64,000 nt of DNA from Daedaleopsis sinensis (lineage: Eukaryota > Basidiomycota > Agaricomycetes > Polyporales > Polyporaceae): NCBI GenBank assembly GCA_033807695.1, contig CM066308.1, positions 744,001 through 808,000 of the forward strand, read 5' to 3'. The notes below the pieces were generated by a model. It had not been told where the DNA came from. It did no database searches and saw nothing but the letters and a program-made list of their open reading frames with translations. Position numbers and translations under genes: made by a program. This document shows, one piece after another, positions 44,426 through 56,459 of this stretch (position 1 is the first letter of the stretch; each line of letters begins with the position of its first letter).

Positions 44426-45057
44426 CTCGCGGATGAGCTGGACGGCCGGCGGAAAGCAATGAAATCGCCCGAATTGACGCGAATTTCAAACTTGTCGGAC
44501 CGCCGCGCGAATGAGGGAGGCGTTGCAAACCGCTCACGGGATGCTCGTGGTCATAATTTGCGGCGGAACGCACGTCGGAAGCGAGGGCGAGACGGGTTCT
44601 TGTCCTCGGGTGGACAGTGTTCGGGTCGTAGGTCGACGAGCTTTCGACGTCTGGCGACGCGACGCATATGCCCTCGTCCGGACGGTCGAGGGCTATCCGA
44701 CGCACCCGCTTTCGCGTGAATCGGATGAGAGACGGGTGCTGCAGGTCGAGATCTCTATTCCGGGAGACATGAGATGAGGGCGACGTGCCGGTGCGAATGC
44801 AGCACAGCAGCTGTCAGACGGCGTGAGCGGGAGACAGGCAGAGTACGACGGGAGAAGGACTTACCTGCAGGGAAGACTCAGAGAGAGCGGGAGGCGGAGG
44901 AGTCGGGAGGACGGACTTGGTCGGGAGGTTGGCAGACAGTTGGCACAGCGGACGGATTGGGCAAGAGCACTAGCAAATCATATTCATTGGAAGTACTACT
45001 ACATGAATCGTAGTCGAAGAGAGTCGAGAGCGGATGAGCGACGGACGCGGAACGGAC

Positions 45058-46401
45058 TCACCTCTGCGTACGAGTTCTCCCGGGCCTCCCTCCTCTCCTG
45101 CTCCAACTCTGAGTCGTCAGTCTTCCCCGGACGTGCGGACGACTGTCTCTCCAATGGGGTTCGATTGCCCTCTTCCGCCTTTGCGAAGCCGACGGGCTTG
45201 CTGTACCCCTGCGCGCCCTCGCCGACCCAACGCCCGCATATCTCGTGCGGGGTCCGCTGCGTACGGAGTAACGCGAGAGCAGCAGCTCAGGCGCTGCGTA
45301 CGGAAGCGAGCCAGGCGCGAAGCCTCGGTTCGGCGCAGAAGGCGGCGTACCCGAAGCGGGGTAGGGGCTGGAGATTCGGTGGCGTGTAGGCATGCCATGG
45401 CGGCGGAGGTGAGGAGGATGATGAGGAAGCTTGCCGGCCTGCCTACCGAGCGAACGGTGTGCAGGCTGCGCTTGCGAAATCGTGCGCGACCGGTGCGGTC
45501 CGTTGGTCACGGTGATCTTCTCTCGTTCCTGCGCCGGGCCTTCTTCGTCACTCGCGACGGCGTCCTCCACCTCCCCGATCTTTCGTGTCATTCCGAAGTC
45601 GGCAATCTTACAGACACCCATGTCGTCTACAAGCACATTCTCCGGCTTAAGGTCTCCATGCACGTACCCCGCCACCTCGTGCATGTACCGCAACCCCCGG
45701 ACCACCTGCCTGAACATCATCCCAGCGTCGTCCTGCGGCAGCGCAGGACGCCCATCTCGCTTGAGAATGTCAAACAAGCTGCCTGCAGGACAGTATGCGG
45801 TGAAGAAGAAATCGGCGTACGGTGTGTGCGTGACCGTAAACAGCGGGAGGATGTGCTCGTGACTGAGCGAGGCCCATACTTCGGCTTCCCGTTCAAGACT
45901 CTTGCGTGCCAGGGCAGGGTCCGGTTGCTTGTCCAGGTCGGAACGCCGGACGATTTTGACAGCGACAGTCCCGCCAGCAGAGGAGGCTGTACGAATGATG
46001 GAGAAGCCGCCATGGCCTACGATGGGGCCCAGAGTGTAGCCTGCGACGGTGGCCCCTTCGTCATCGGGGGCGAGGTTCATCTCCGAGACAGCTGGGCTGA
46101 AAGCGGACAAGAACATGGCAGCAGGAGACGAGGACAGATCGGGCTCCGGCAGGTCGTCCACGGGAAGAGAAGAGATGACAGGAGAGCTGAAGAGAGAAGG
46201 CAGCGGAGGCTCCGAAATCGCTAAGACAGGAGGAGAGAAGGAGAGACCACACGTAGTCGAGACATACTGGTCCTGGTCGAGGAGCTCGCCTGTTGATTCC
46301 TCGTATGCGGTGGTGAACGTCCTAGGCTCGTAGCCGAAGACATTGGGGCGGATGGTTGGAGATGGCGAGTCTCGGCGTCCTTGTGGGCGTGTATATTGCA
46401 T
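45058..46401 (-). pseudogene. truncated kinase copy, unit 2
   Basis: This copy matches the intact kinase from the start codon through the Gly loop, Lys149, HGD, DFG and the APE motif. An 8-bp deletion just after APELLLS then shifts the frame, and ~40 bp further on the unit junction replaces the rest of the kinase gene. Read without splicing, the frame runs on to give 447 aa with ~70 Arg-rich foreign residues. The C-lobe helices F-I, the catalytic-spine anchor DMWALG and the SR-rich tail are all lost, so normal kinase activity is unlikely. The upstream region is the same as that of the intact gene, so transcription is plausible. A splice that would create a chimeric product is described separately. 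Confidence 0.8.
45062..45208 (-). CDS. candidate fused exon downstream of the truncated kinase, unit 2
   Basis: If 45264-45209 is removed as a 56-bp intron (GTACGC...GCGCAG), the kinase frame ending APELLLSRYS joins in phase 0 to 49 codons starting GYSKPVGFAKAEEGNRTP and ending ERREARENSYAE, directly before a consensus GTGAGT donor. The exon is charged, balanced in composition and spliceable at both ends, which suggests that it is a true exon of the unit's own former gene. A next exon cannot be fixed. The same arrangement exists at 55120-55266 in unit 3. Confidence 0.35.
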
Positions 46402-49400
46402 ATAACTCGATGATACGGGTTTTGCTGGTCGGGTCTATCTGAGAGGGCAGGAGAGATGTAGGGGAGGAGGAGGAGGAGGGGTAGGGGAAGATGGTGGAGA
46501 ATAGTCAAATCGCACGGTCCACGGACCACGGGAAGGGTCGGAGTCCCGACGCCAAGAGCGCCACATGAGCTTACGTAATCATATGTTAATCCCGCGTATA
46601 GTTTAAACCGGCCTTCCAACCTCGCAGCGTCGGGAGGTTGAAGACGAGAAGAGGAGTTGGGTTGGTGGTAAGAGAGGAGATGACGGTTGGCGAACAAAGT
46701 CGACAGCTAAGGTCGCTTCCATTGTGGCCCCTTATATCCGCTACCTATATTGATTTTCCGGTGACATCACCGCAGATGCAGCACCTCGTCGCTCGTCCTC
46801 GCACGCAGCCAGACGCACGCACTCGCACGCACGCACTCGCACGCACGCACGCCCAGCTCGTTCACCGACGACGCCCAGCCCCCGCTCCACGCCGATCGCG
46901 ATGCCACGCCGCTGTCCGATCTGCGTCGCGCTGCCGGCTCCGGGGGGCGGTCCCGGGGCGTCGCTGATGCCCGTGATGGCGACGGATTGCCCACCAGAGA
47001 AATAAAGCAGGAGATAGGGTGTTTTCTGGGCTGTATAGGTGTCGAGGGGTGGGTGCGGATATGGTGGGGGGGCGGGGTGAGACTTGGTGGGGGGCCGCAT
47101 AGTGTGCATACACAAATATATTCGTTCGTATCACGCATACATCGAGCTCGAGTGCACAGCCGGTACTAGGAGGAGGAGGAGGAGGGGGAGGAGGGGGAGC
47201 CGGGTGAGGCTGTAGCTACAGACACTCCCACTCAGATCGAAGAGCACAGACACCTCAGAACACGCGCATATACGAGCTCTGCAGCTCCAGCCGACCGCTC
47301 CCGCCTCCAGATCGCACTCTGCCCCCCAGTCGCGTCGGCGGCGGTCAGTAGAGCCCCCGGCGCCTACATGTCCATTTCCGGACAGGCGCGCGAAGACACA
47401 GCTTGTCTCGCAACCACCACCTCCCGTCCTCCCGCAATCTGAGCCTGCGCCGCCTCGTAGGCTGGCGACTTCAACTGCTTGGCTTGTGCTCGAATCGCGT
47501 CTGAACGCCAGGATTGAACGTGAACGTACCTGGTCCGACTCTCCTGCCCGCCATCCCCGACTCTGTGCTCGCCGTCCTCCTCTGTCGACCCCGTCTCTCT
47601 CCACTCCGCTCCCCGACGCTCTGGACCTTCCGCCCAGACTCTGCACGCTTCGACCCTGTCTAGAACGGTCAGTTTGACCCCGAGCTCGTCACCTGCCGCA
47701 GAGGTACGTATCCGGACAAGATCCCGCGCCGCCGTGGCTCTCCAGAGCTCCAACTCCCATCTACGTACGTCCGAAATCGTCGACGACGACGCCGCCGCGC
47801 TACGATAAGCTCACCACCGTAAAGGTACATGCCACTTACGCAAATGTTGCCGCTCTGCGACTCGCTGCCGCCGGGCGCCTACCGGACTTGCCTGGAACCG
47901 GAACCGTCACGCACCGGTCTTCCACCCGCCAGCACTTCTGCCGTCGCCGCCACCTCCCGTCCCCGCTCTGCACTTGCTGCTGCTCTCGCCACTCGGAGCT
48001 GCGCACTTCTGACTCGTCCGCGTCAGCCCTCGCGCACGGACCAGCACTCACCTCGGACGACACGCTGTGGACACCGGAACGTCCGGGCACGGAGCTGGCA
48101 CTTGGCAGCACAGGCATCGCCCTCCGCGACTCTCGCGTCCTCGTCCATCGCCGCCGTCTCTCGTCTCTCGCGCCGCGGTCAACCCGTGCCCCTCCCCTCC
48201 CCCTCCCCCTCCCCCGACCGCCCGACCGCCCGACCGCCCGCAGCACGCCCGACGCCCTCCACAACTCTCGCGTCCACGTCCACCATCGCCCCGCACCCAG
48301 GACGACACGCGACACGCGACACGCCTCGATCCGATCCCGCCCGCGCGTCTGACGCCGCACGCGTGACATCACCGTCGACTTCCCGCCACGCAGACGGTCT
48401 GCCCGCCGCGTCCGACTCCTGGCCCAGCTGGACGCACGCGTCGACGACCACAGCGAGAGCGACGAGCACGCAGCGGACGACCGCGACGACGAGCGCAGCG
48501 TGTACGACCGAGCAGGTGAGTCGCCTCGGAACTGGAGGGACTGTCAGACTCGACCGACTCGACCGCCGTCCGCGTGAAGGTACGTACCTCTCCGGAACTC
48601 GATCCCGCGACGGTCCGCGATGTCGAGGGACGTCCTGCGACACTCGCCGCGCTCGAGAAGCCTGTTGAGGTCTCAAGCGACGGCGTAGTGCACGCCGAGC
48701 CGTCGTTCCGAGTCCAGCGCCGCAGGTGAGCCGGACGTCGTGCTCTCTTGCCCGGGCACTGACGAACGTCCTGCAGGACTCGCCGTGAGCTCCCGGAAGA
48801 CGTCTGGGGCAGTGGGTACGCACCTCCGACGCCGGCCATGCAGCGCGCTGTTCGCGGACACGACAGCGGCGGCGCGCCTGTGTCACTGCGGGCGGGGGAT
48901 CAGCGTAGCACGTGCACGACCAGACACGGCAGTGCGTACCTCGCCCCCCACTCAGGTGGCTTCCGCAGCCGCATCCCCCAACCCCACACTCGACGCCGGG
49001 AGGCACCTCGATAGGACGTCCGGACACGTCCAGACGGTTCCGCGAGATCCCCAGCCCTCGCTCGACGCGGATCTGCACGAACGGCGGAGGTCAGCATGTA
49101 CAGGTGCGTGTGCGGAGCACGCCGGCCTCCGCCGCTTCGGGACCCGCCGTCTGCGCTGTCCTGTCGGCACGCGCGGCGACGGCTTCTCCCGTGAGCGCAA
49201 GACGGGGCGGCAGGACGCGCAAGACGCGTCCACACGGCCCGCGAGATGCACGGCCCTCGCGCGACACTGCTCTGCGCGAAGCGTGTCCGTCAGTGCGGGC
49301 AGGTACGTGTATGGACCTCTACTTACGAGTGTGTGTAGCACGCCGGCCTCCGCCGCTTCGGGACCTGCCGTCCGCTCGCATCCGCGCCGTCCGCACAGTG

Positions 49401-52400
49401 CGCATATCACCCGCCACTCAGGTCCCTTCCGCGACCGCGTCGATCGCCCCGGGACTCGACGCCGAGGGCTCGCAGCGGGGGGCGCCTCCGAGTCAACCGG
49501 ATGGCAGGACGCGTCGAGGACGCGTCCAGACGGCTGCGAGAACGGTGTTCAAGTTAGTCGGCACGTACAGGTGCGTGGACGAGCATCGCACTCACGAGCG
49601 TGTAGAGCACGCCGGCTCGAGCTGCTCAGGGACCCCGGGCCCGCCGTCTGCGTGTCCCCGCTGTCCGCACAGTGCTGGGGGCCTCGTCTGCACGCGTCGT
49701 CAGCGACGAGTGCTCCCGTGAGCCCAAGATTGAGGCACTTACCACGAGCATCCGAGCCACAGTGCGGGATGGGAGCTTGTCGGCGGGGACGACGGGGCGG
49801 GTGGGCGTGTCCAGGGGTGGCGGAGATGGTGATGTTTGCTGTGTCGCGGGGGAGGCACGTTGGCGACGCGGCCGGTGGACGGTGGACAGTGGATGGTGTC
49901 GCGTCGTGCTAGCTGAGGTGGAGATCGAAGGGCACGGCGTGCTGAGGGTGGAGGACGATGGGGAGACGGGCGTCGACGTTGCGGTCGCGACGCGCAGCGG
50001 CGAGTAGGAAGATAGGGTGTAGTACGTAGACAAGAGTAATACATGCCGCTGTTGTGTGACGGTTGTAAGACGTCTGGGCCCGACTCGTTCCCAGTCTTCC
50101 GATGGGCGAGCGCTCCGCAAATAATTTGGCTAAATATTGAGATGCTGTTCGGGCGCGCCCATGATGGGGTTATCCGTGCCGCTGAGCGTTCCCACCGCGG
50201 CAGAACCTTCGAACATCCCGCCCGGCGCAGAAATTGAGCACACTGAGCACACTGAGACTCAGGCTTGTGTGCAGCAAGGCTGCTCACTATGCAGTGAGCT
50301 CTGGATAATAATGAGCACAATGGTGGACGGGTTTCGAGCTTTGGGGAACATATAATATTAGCACACTCTCACGGAGTTACATGGGCATGGAAGCTCGAAA
50401 ATTTCATGCCGCTGGAGAAGTAACTACATCACCGCTCAGAACCTTCCTTGTGTCTGGAGCCGTTGGAGCGACCGGCGTGATTATCCGAATCCCCCAGGCT
50501 CTATAGTACTAGTAGCTTACTGTATAGTTCTGTGGGGCAACAACAGCAGTGACTACATAGAGAGAACTGAGGCAACAGTCCTCATATTGTGAACTTATGC
50601 CAGCAAGGTAGTACATCAGTCGAGACTCGAAAATAATAGTGGCGTGGCCGGGAATGCCGAGTCTAGAGCTCGCCGCCCATTATCCTGTTCGCGTCAGTGC
50701 CTGGAGGATATTCTGGGCGCGGAATGACGTCGATGCTCGCACGGAGCGGCGAACTTGAATATTGCAAGCAACCGGGTAATTCCGCGGCTTGGAGACTCCT
50801 GTGCCACCGGTCCGTCGGAGCTCAGCAACATTGGCCGGAGGAGTCCCGTTGACCTGAAGAGTTTCTCCCGCATTGTGCATAGAAATGGAACATATCCGTG
50901 GTGTATGTAGCGGCCAGAATAATTATTCGGAGTGACTCGAAGGTGTTGAAGTATTATACCTCTGAATAGCTTGAAGCTCAAGTCCAAGTATGCCTGTACT
51001 CTTGCAGTAGGCAGAGTATGGCCTGCAAGATAATGACATTACACTACTAGTACAGCTGCAAGGTCAGACTGGCCGTTCGCACGGACATCGACAAAGCGGG
51101 AACGGCGGGAAACGGCGGGAACGGCGGAGGTGGCGAGCGCGGGAAGAGCGCTAGCCAATGCCCAAATGCGGACGGCCATATTCAACGCCCGGCGTTTATC
51201 TCTCTGCCTCCGCCGATCTCTGACAAGAAAACTGACGCACTCCGTCCAGCAAGAAGTACAGCAGGACTACAGTCAAATCGATCCTTTGCTATGAGCTCTG
51301 GCAAGCTGCAAGAATAAAGAGGTACATTCTCCTGTACCCATAAGTACCTTATTATCATGTTTGGACTCAAAATTTCGAGATTGCTGACTGATATGTGAAT
51401 ATTACAGGGCCATGGGCGCAGTACTGACCACATGAATGCTAGTTAGCAGCCTACATGTGTGTACTACTCAAGACACACGTCTCTGTTGAGCCCAACTCCG
51501 CCGAAACAGCCAGAAATAGTCCGGACGGTGTTATCCGTGCAGGACCCTCTCCTCCCGCCCCTTCCGCCCGAATTTACAACGGCATCTCACGGAAAATTGC
51601 ATCAGGCATTAGCCAAGCGCCCGCGCCACTACGCGAAGACAGCGGAGAACATTCGATGCTCCTCCGTTCTCGGAAGCTGCGGCGTGCCCGTCCACACGGG
51701 CAGGGTCCTCTTTCGTGCCGCGTTCTGGTTGGTCCCGCTCCCGCCACGTTCGAAGGGTGCGTGCGAAGTGAACTGTTGTCACTTCCTCACGGTCTGGTCT
51801 GCTGACCGTGGGGACTGCGCACAGACCAAGCCCGCGAGATACAAGTAGGCCCGCAGACTCGAGTCCCCCAGCACTCACCACTCCCCCACTTCTCCCTTCC
51901 CCCCTTCCCCTTCCCTCTTCCCTCCCCTCCCCTCCCCCCTCCCTCTTCTCTCACTCTTCCCCTTCGGGCTCATGTACGCTACGCTAGACGTGCTTGCCGT
52001 TGCCCGCAGACAGGTGGGTATCCTATTCATTCGCGTGGCGGGGGCTATCTGACATAGCCACTATTGCAGGCCCTCCCAGCCGGGAGCTGACAGTCTCTGC
52101 ATGCTCGGGAAGCGTCGGGTCCGGTACACCCATCGCAGTTGGTGTGTTGCTGCCAGTGCGACTCACTGCGAAGGTAAATCTCGCTGAGTATGTGCCCGGA
52201 TGATCCGCATCGCTGACAGCCGTTCTCGCGCACGTCCGAGGTCTCCGTGGAGGTTCCGACTCGACGCGAGTGCTTTGCGCTCGCGCACCGCGTACGCCGC
52301 TGCTACTTGCGTGCTGGAGCGCGAACAACTGTCATGCTATGACGAGTGAGTTGCTGATTCATGCCAGACTGTCTCTCCTCGGGTACTGACTTTTCTGTAC

Positions 52401-55283
52401 TCGCAGGCAACTGTCGCGACCCCGTTCACTGCCGGCCCAGTCAGCGTACGTCCCTCGCGTGACGTCGATTTGTACCTTGGTTGACTTATACATCTTATTC
52501 TAGACTCGCGTCCGCAGCGCCGGCTCGACTCCGATCTACAGGACTCGCGCTGTGCGTATGCACAGCATAGTTCACGCCGGCTGCCATACTGACATTCACC
52601 TTGATCTCCGGCAGATCTGTCTTCTCATGCGGGACTCGGCGCGCAGCGCGCGGTCCGAGTCGCGCACGGCGCAGCGCAGCGTAGTAGTAGTAGAACACTA
52701 TATTTCAACTTGTATACTGTAGTACATACCGTAGTCCTGCCCACCCGCGCCGACCTGCCCGGTGCTACTGACCTTTTCCCGACAGCGCCGCCCACCAGGT
52801 CCATGGCCGGAGTCCGTCGCGCCGCTCACACAGACGGGTCCGACCGTCCGGCGCGCGTCCCGGAAGGTCCCGGACGTCGTTCGCGCCGCTGCGAGACGAC
52901 GAGACCGGCGGTGGGGTACCGCCGCGCGACGGCCTCGTCTCGAGCCTGGACCGGCGGGCTTCGCTTCTCCCGCCCGGAGACGCTGCGCAACGTCTTGCAC
53001 GCCCGTCTCCGTCGGACTCGCGACCGTCTGCGCACTCGAGCAGACGAGCTCGACTGTCCGCGACGCGTCCGGGGCATCGTGCACTGTACGCGGCAGAGGC
53101 TGGCGGTGGGGTTCCGAGTCGGCCGCATCCGAGTCGCGAGCGCAGGCTGGCGGGCTTCAACGTTCCCCGCGCGCACGACTTGCTGCGAGCCTGGCTCCGT
53201 GCGCACTGCCGACGGACTTGCCGCTCACGGGCTCGATGGTCTTGCACGCGGCTGCGAGACGAGGTGACCGGGGATGGGCTGCGTGACTCGGGAGTGAGCT
53301 TGGCTCCGTACGCACTCCCAACCGTCGCCGCTTACGGGATCGACGGGCTGGCACACGTCGGGGGAGTCTTGCGCGCCGCTGCGAGGCGACGGGCTCCGCG
53401 ACTCAGCGCTCGCGATCGGCCTCCTCAGCGCGAGAACGCATGAGCTCGCCTTGGGACGTACTCGACACCGTCGCGTCCCGCCAGGGGGATGTCGGCCGTG
53501 GTGCTCGCAGGCACGCTCGGACTGCGCACGGGCGGCGGCGACGGCTCCTTCGCAGCGTCCGGCCGCGACTTCTCGCACCACGCCGAGAACGGCGGCGGCG
53601 TGCCCTCGACGAGATGCGAGCGTCGGCAGCTCGGGGACGGTGCGGCAGACGTGTACAGCACGTTTCGTAGTCTAGAGACATGTAATGCGTGAGTAGTGTA
53701 CGAAATACATCGCTTTTGCGCGAAAATGCGCACCTTTTCTATTCCTGTGTGACCGTTTCGGGCCCGAGCTTCATGAAACCGGCCGTCCCAGGCATAAGGA
53801 GTGTGCCTGAGACACTTGAAGGGGTTGGCGGGGCGGGGCAGTGCGTCGTTCGCGAGTTCGGCCTTGGTCCTGTCCTACCCCTCCCGCGTGAACAGCTCGA
53901 TGTCGTTCTTCCACGGCCCGGACAGCTTCGGAAACGAGTGTCCAACGTTCGAGTAGCCTGTCCGTGTCGACGTTAGTTGCACCCGCCGTCCGAGACTAGC
54001 TGTATCGTGAGTTTGTCTTCACCGGTCTTGGGAGTGCCCATAGGGCTCATTTTGAAAAGTCGCTTTCCGGACCTGCGAACGCGTCGTATACGGCCTATGT
54101 AGTCAGTGTATACATCGTACATAAGTCGCGCGGCGCTGTGGCTCGTCGTTCAGACGGGAGAAGGGACTCACCTCCGGTACCCATGAGATGAGTCGCTATG
54201 AAAGCGATTTTACGACTTCACCGGATCGTGTCGAGGCCGAATGTATTCGACGCGGAATGCTCAACGCGTTCTGTGAACATGAGTTCGCGCGCGGATGGGT
54301 GAGAACTGCAAGAGTTACGGCGGAATTTCTAACGTACCCTATCAAATCACTATGAAATCGCGCCGAAAGCGATTTTGGAGAACTCGACGGGTCGCGGTGC
54401 GGCTAGGCGTGTTCGACGCGAAATGTTCAGCGCATTCTGTGAAGATGTGTTAGCACGCGAGCGGGTAAGAACTGGGGGAGGCACTCGCGGATGAGCTGGA
54501 CGGCCGGCGGAAAGCAATGAAATCGCCCGAATTGACGCGAATTTCAAACTTGTCGGACCGCCGCGCGAATGAGGGAGGCGTTGCAAACCGCTCACGGGAT
54601 GCTCGTGGTCATAATTTGCGGCGGAACGCACGTCGGAAGCGAGGGCGAGACGGGTTCTTGTCCTCGGGTGGACAGTGTTCGGGTCGTAGGTCGACGAGCT
54701 TTCGACGTCTGGCGACGCGACGCATATGCCCTCGTCCGGACGGTCGAGGGCTATCCGACGCACCCGCTTTCGCGTGAATCGGATGAGAGACGGGTGCTGC
54801 AGGTCGAGATCTCTATTCCGGGAGACATGAGATGAGGGCGACGTGCCGGTGCGAATGCAGCACAGCAGCTGTCAGACGGCGTGAGCGGGAGACAGGCAGA
54901 GTACGACGGGAGAAGGACTTACCTGCAGGGAAGACTCAGAGAGAGCGGGAGGCGGAGGAGTCGGGAGGACGGACTTGGTCGGGAGGTTGGCAGACAGTTG
55001 GCACAGCGGACGGATTGGGCAAGAGCACTAGCAAATCATATTCATTGGAAGTACTACTACATGAATCGTAGTCGAAGAGAGTCGAGAGCGGATGAGCGAC
55101 GGACGCGGAACGGACTCACCTCTGCGTACGAGTTCTCCCGGGCCTCCCTCCTCTCCTGCTCCAACTCTGAGTCGTCAGTCTTCCCCGGACGTGCGGACGA
55201 CTGTCTCTCCAATGGGGTTCGATTGCCCTCTTCCGCCTTTGCGAAGCCGACGGGCTTGCTGTACCCCTGCGCGCCCTCGCCGA
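45226..55283. repeat. tandem repeat unit 2 (10,058 bp)
   Basis: Same content and order as unit 1, with the kinase cut at the junction. It matches unit 3 wherever compared: all translated frames agree at an exact 10,058-bp offset. Confidence 0.95.
51972..52592 (+). CDS. candidate spliced small gene, unit 2 copy
   Basis: Copy of the five-exon candidate at 41914-42534, displaced by 10,058 bp with the pyrimidine tract (51889-51952) in place. I saw no sequence difference from the unit 1 copy. Three identical copies tell nothing about selection. Confidence 0.3.
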
Positions 55284-56459
55284 CCCAACGCCCGCATATC
55301 TCGTGCGGGGTCCGCTGCGTACGGAGTAACGCGAGAGCAGCAGCTCAGGCGCTGCGTACGGAAGCGAGCCAGGCGCGAAGCCTCGGTTCGGCGCAGAAGG
55401 CGGCGTACCCGAAGCGGGGTAGGGGCTGGAGATTCGGTGGCGTGTAGGCATGCCATGGCGGCGGAGGTGAGGAGGATGATGAGGAAGCTTGCCGGCCTGC
55501 CTACCGAGCGAACGGTGTGCAGGCTGCGCTTGCGAAATCGTGCGCGACCGGTGCGGTCCGTTGGTCACGGTGATCTTCTCTCGTTCCTGCGCCGGGCCTT
55601 CTTCGTCACTCGCGACGGCGTCCTCCACCTCCCCGATCTTTCGTGTCATTCCGAAGTCGGCAATCTTACAGACACCCATGTCGTCTACAAGCACATTCTC
55701 CGGCTTAAGGTCTCCATGCACGTACCCCGCCACCTCGTGCATGTACCGCAACCCCCGGACCACCTGCCTGAACATCATCCCAGCGTCGTCCTGCGGCAGC
55801 GCAGGACGCCCATCTCGCTTGAGAATGTCAAACAAGCTGCCTGCAGGACAGTATGCGGTGAAGAAGAAATCGGCGTACGGTGTGTGCGTGACCGTAAACA
55901 GCGGGAGGATGTGCTCGTGACTGAGCGAGGCCCATACTTCGGCTTCCCGTTCAAGACTCTTGCGTGCCAGGGCAGGGTCCGGTTGCTTGTCCAGGTCGGA
56001 ACGCCGGACGATTTTGACAGCGACAGTCCCGCCAGCAGAGGAGGCTGTACGAATGATGGAGAAGCCGCCATGGCCTACGATGGGGCCCAGAGTGTAGCCT
56101 GCGACGGTGGCCCCTTCGTCATCGGGGGCGAGGTTCATCTCCGAGACAGCTGGGCTGAAAGCGGACAAGAACATGGCAGCAGGAGACGAGGACAGATCGG
56201 GCTCCGGCAGGTCGTCCACGGGAAGAGAAGAGATGACAGGAGAGCTGAAGAGAGAAGGCAGCGGAGGCTCCGAAATCGCTAAGACAGGAGGAGAGAAGGA
56301 GAGACCACACGTAGTCGAGACATACTGGTCCTGGTCGAGGAGCTCGCCTGTTGATTCCTCGTATGCGGTGGTGAACGTCCTAGGCTCGTAGCCGAAGACA
56401 TTGGGGCGGATGGTTGGAGATGGCGAGTCTCGGCGTCCTTGTGGGCGTGTATATTGCAT
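55116..56459 (-). pseudogene. truncated kinase copy, unit 3
   Basis: Same as the unit 2 copy, including the 8-bp deletion after the APE motif and the junction. The translated products are identical, which points to very recent duplication, ongoing homogenisation, or an assembly duplication. Confidence 0.8.

Larger units (their letters stand above)
35160..45225. repeat. tandem repeat unit 1 (edge unit, contains the intact kinase 5' half)
   Basis: This is the first copy of a direct repeat whose members are offset by 10,058 bp (the first bases are offset by 10,066 bp because of an 8-bp indel). The junction word CCCAACGCCC occurs at the start of each copy. Unit 1 differs from units 2 and 3 by about ten substitutions and the 8-bp indel, all within its first ~450 bp, and by two 1-bp indels near 41009 and 41169. 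Elsewhere the copies match wherever I compared them, in sequence and in every translated frame. The unit holds the kinase N-terminal region, then about 8.7 kb of very GC-rich DNA with low-complexity tracts and candidate spliced genes. Confidence 0.95.

Noticed and set aside
36344..45225. LTR or DNA transposon filling the repeat unit
   Set aside because: No long terminal repeats, terminal inverted repeats, target-site duplications, reverse transcriptase or transposase motifs are visible.
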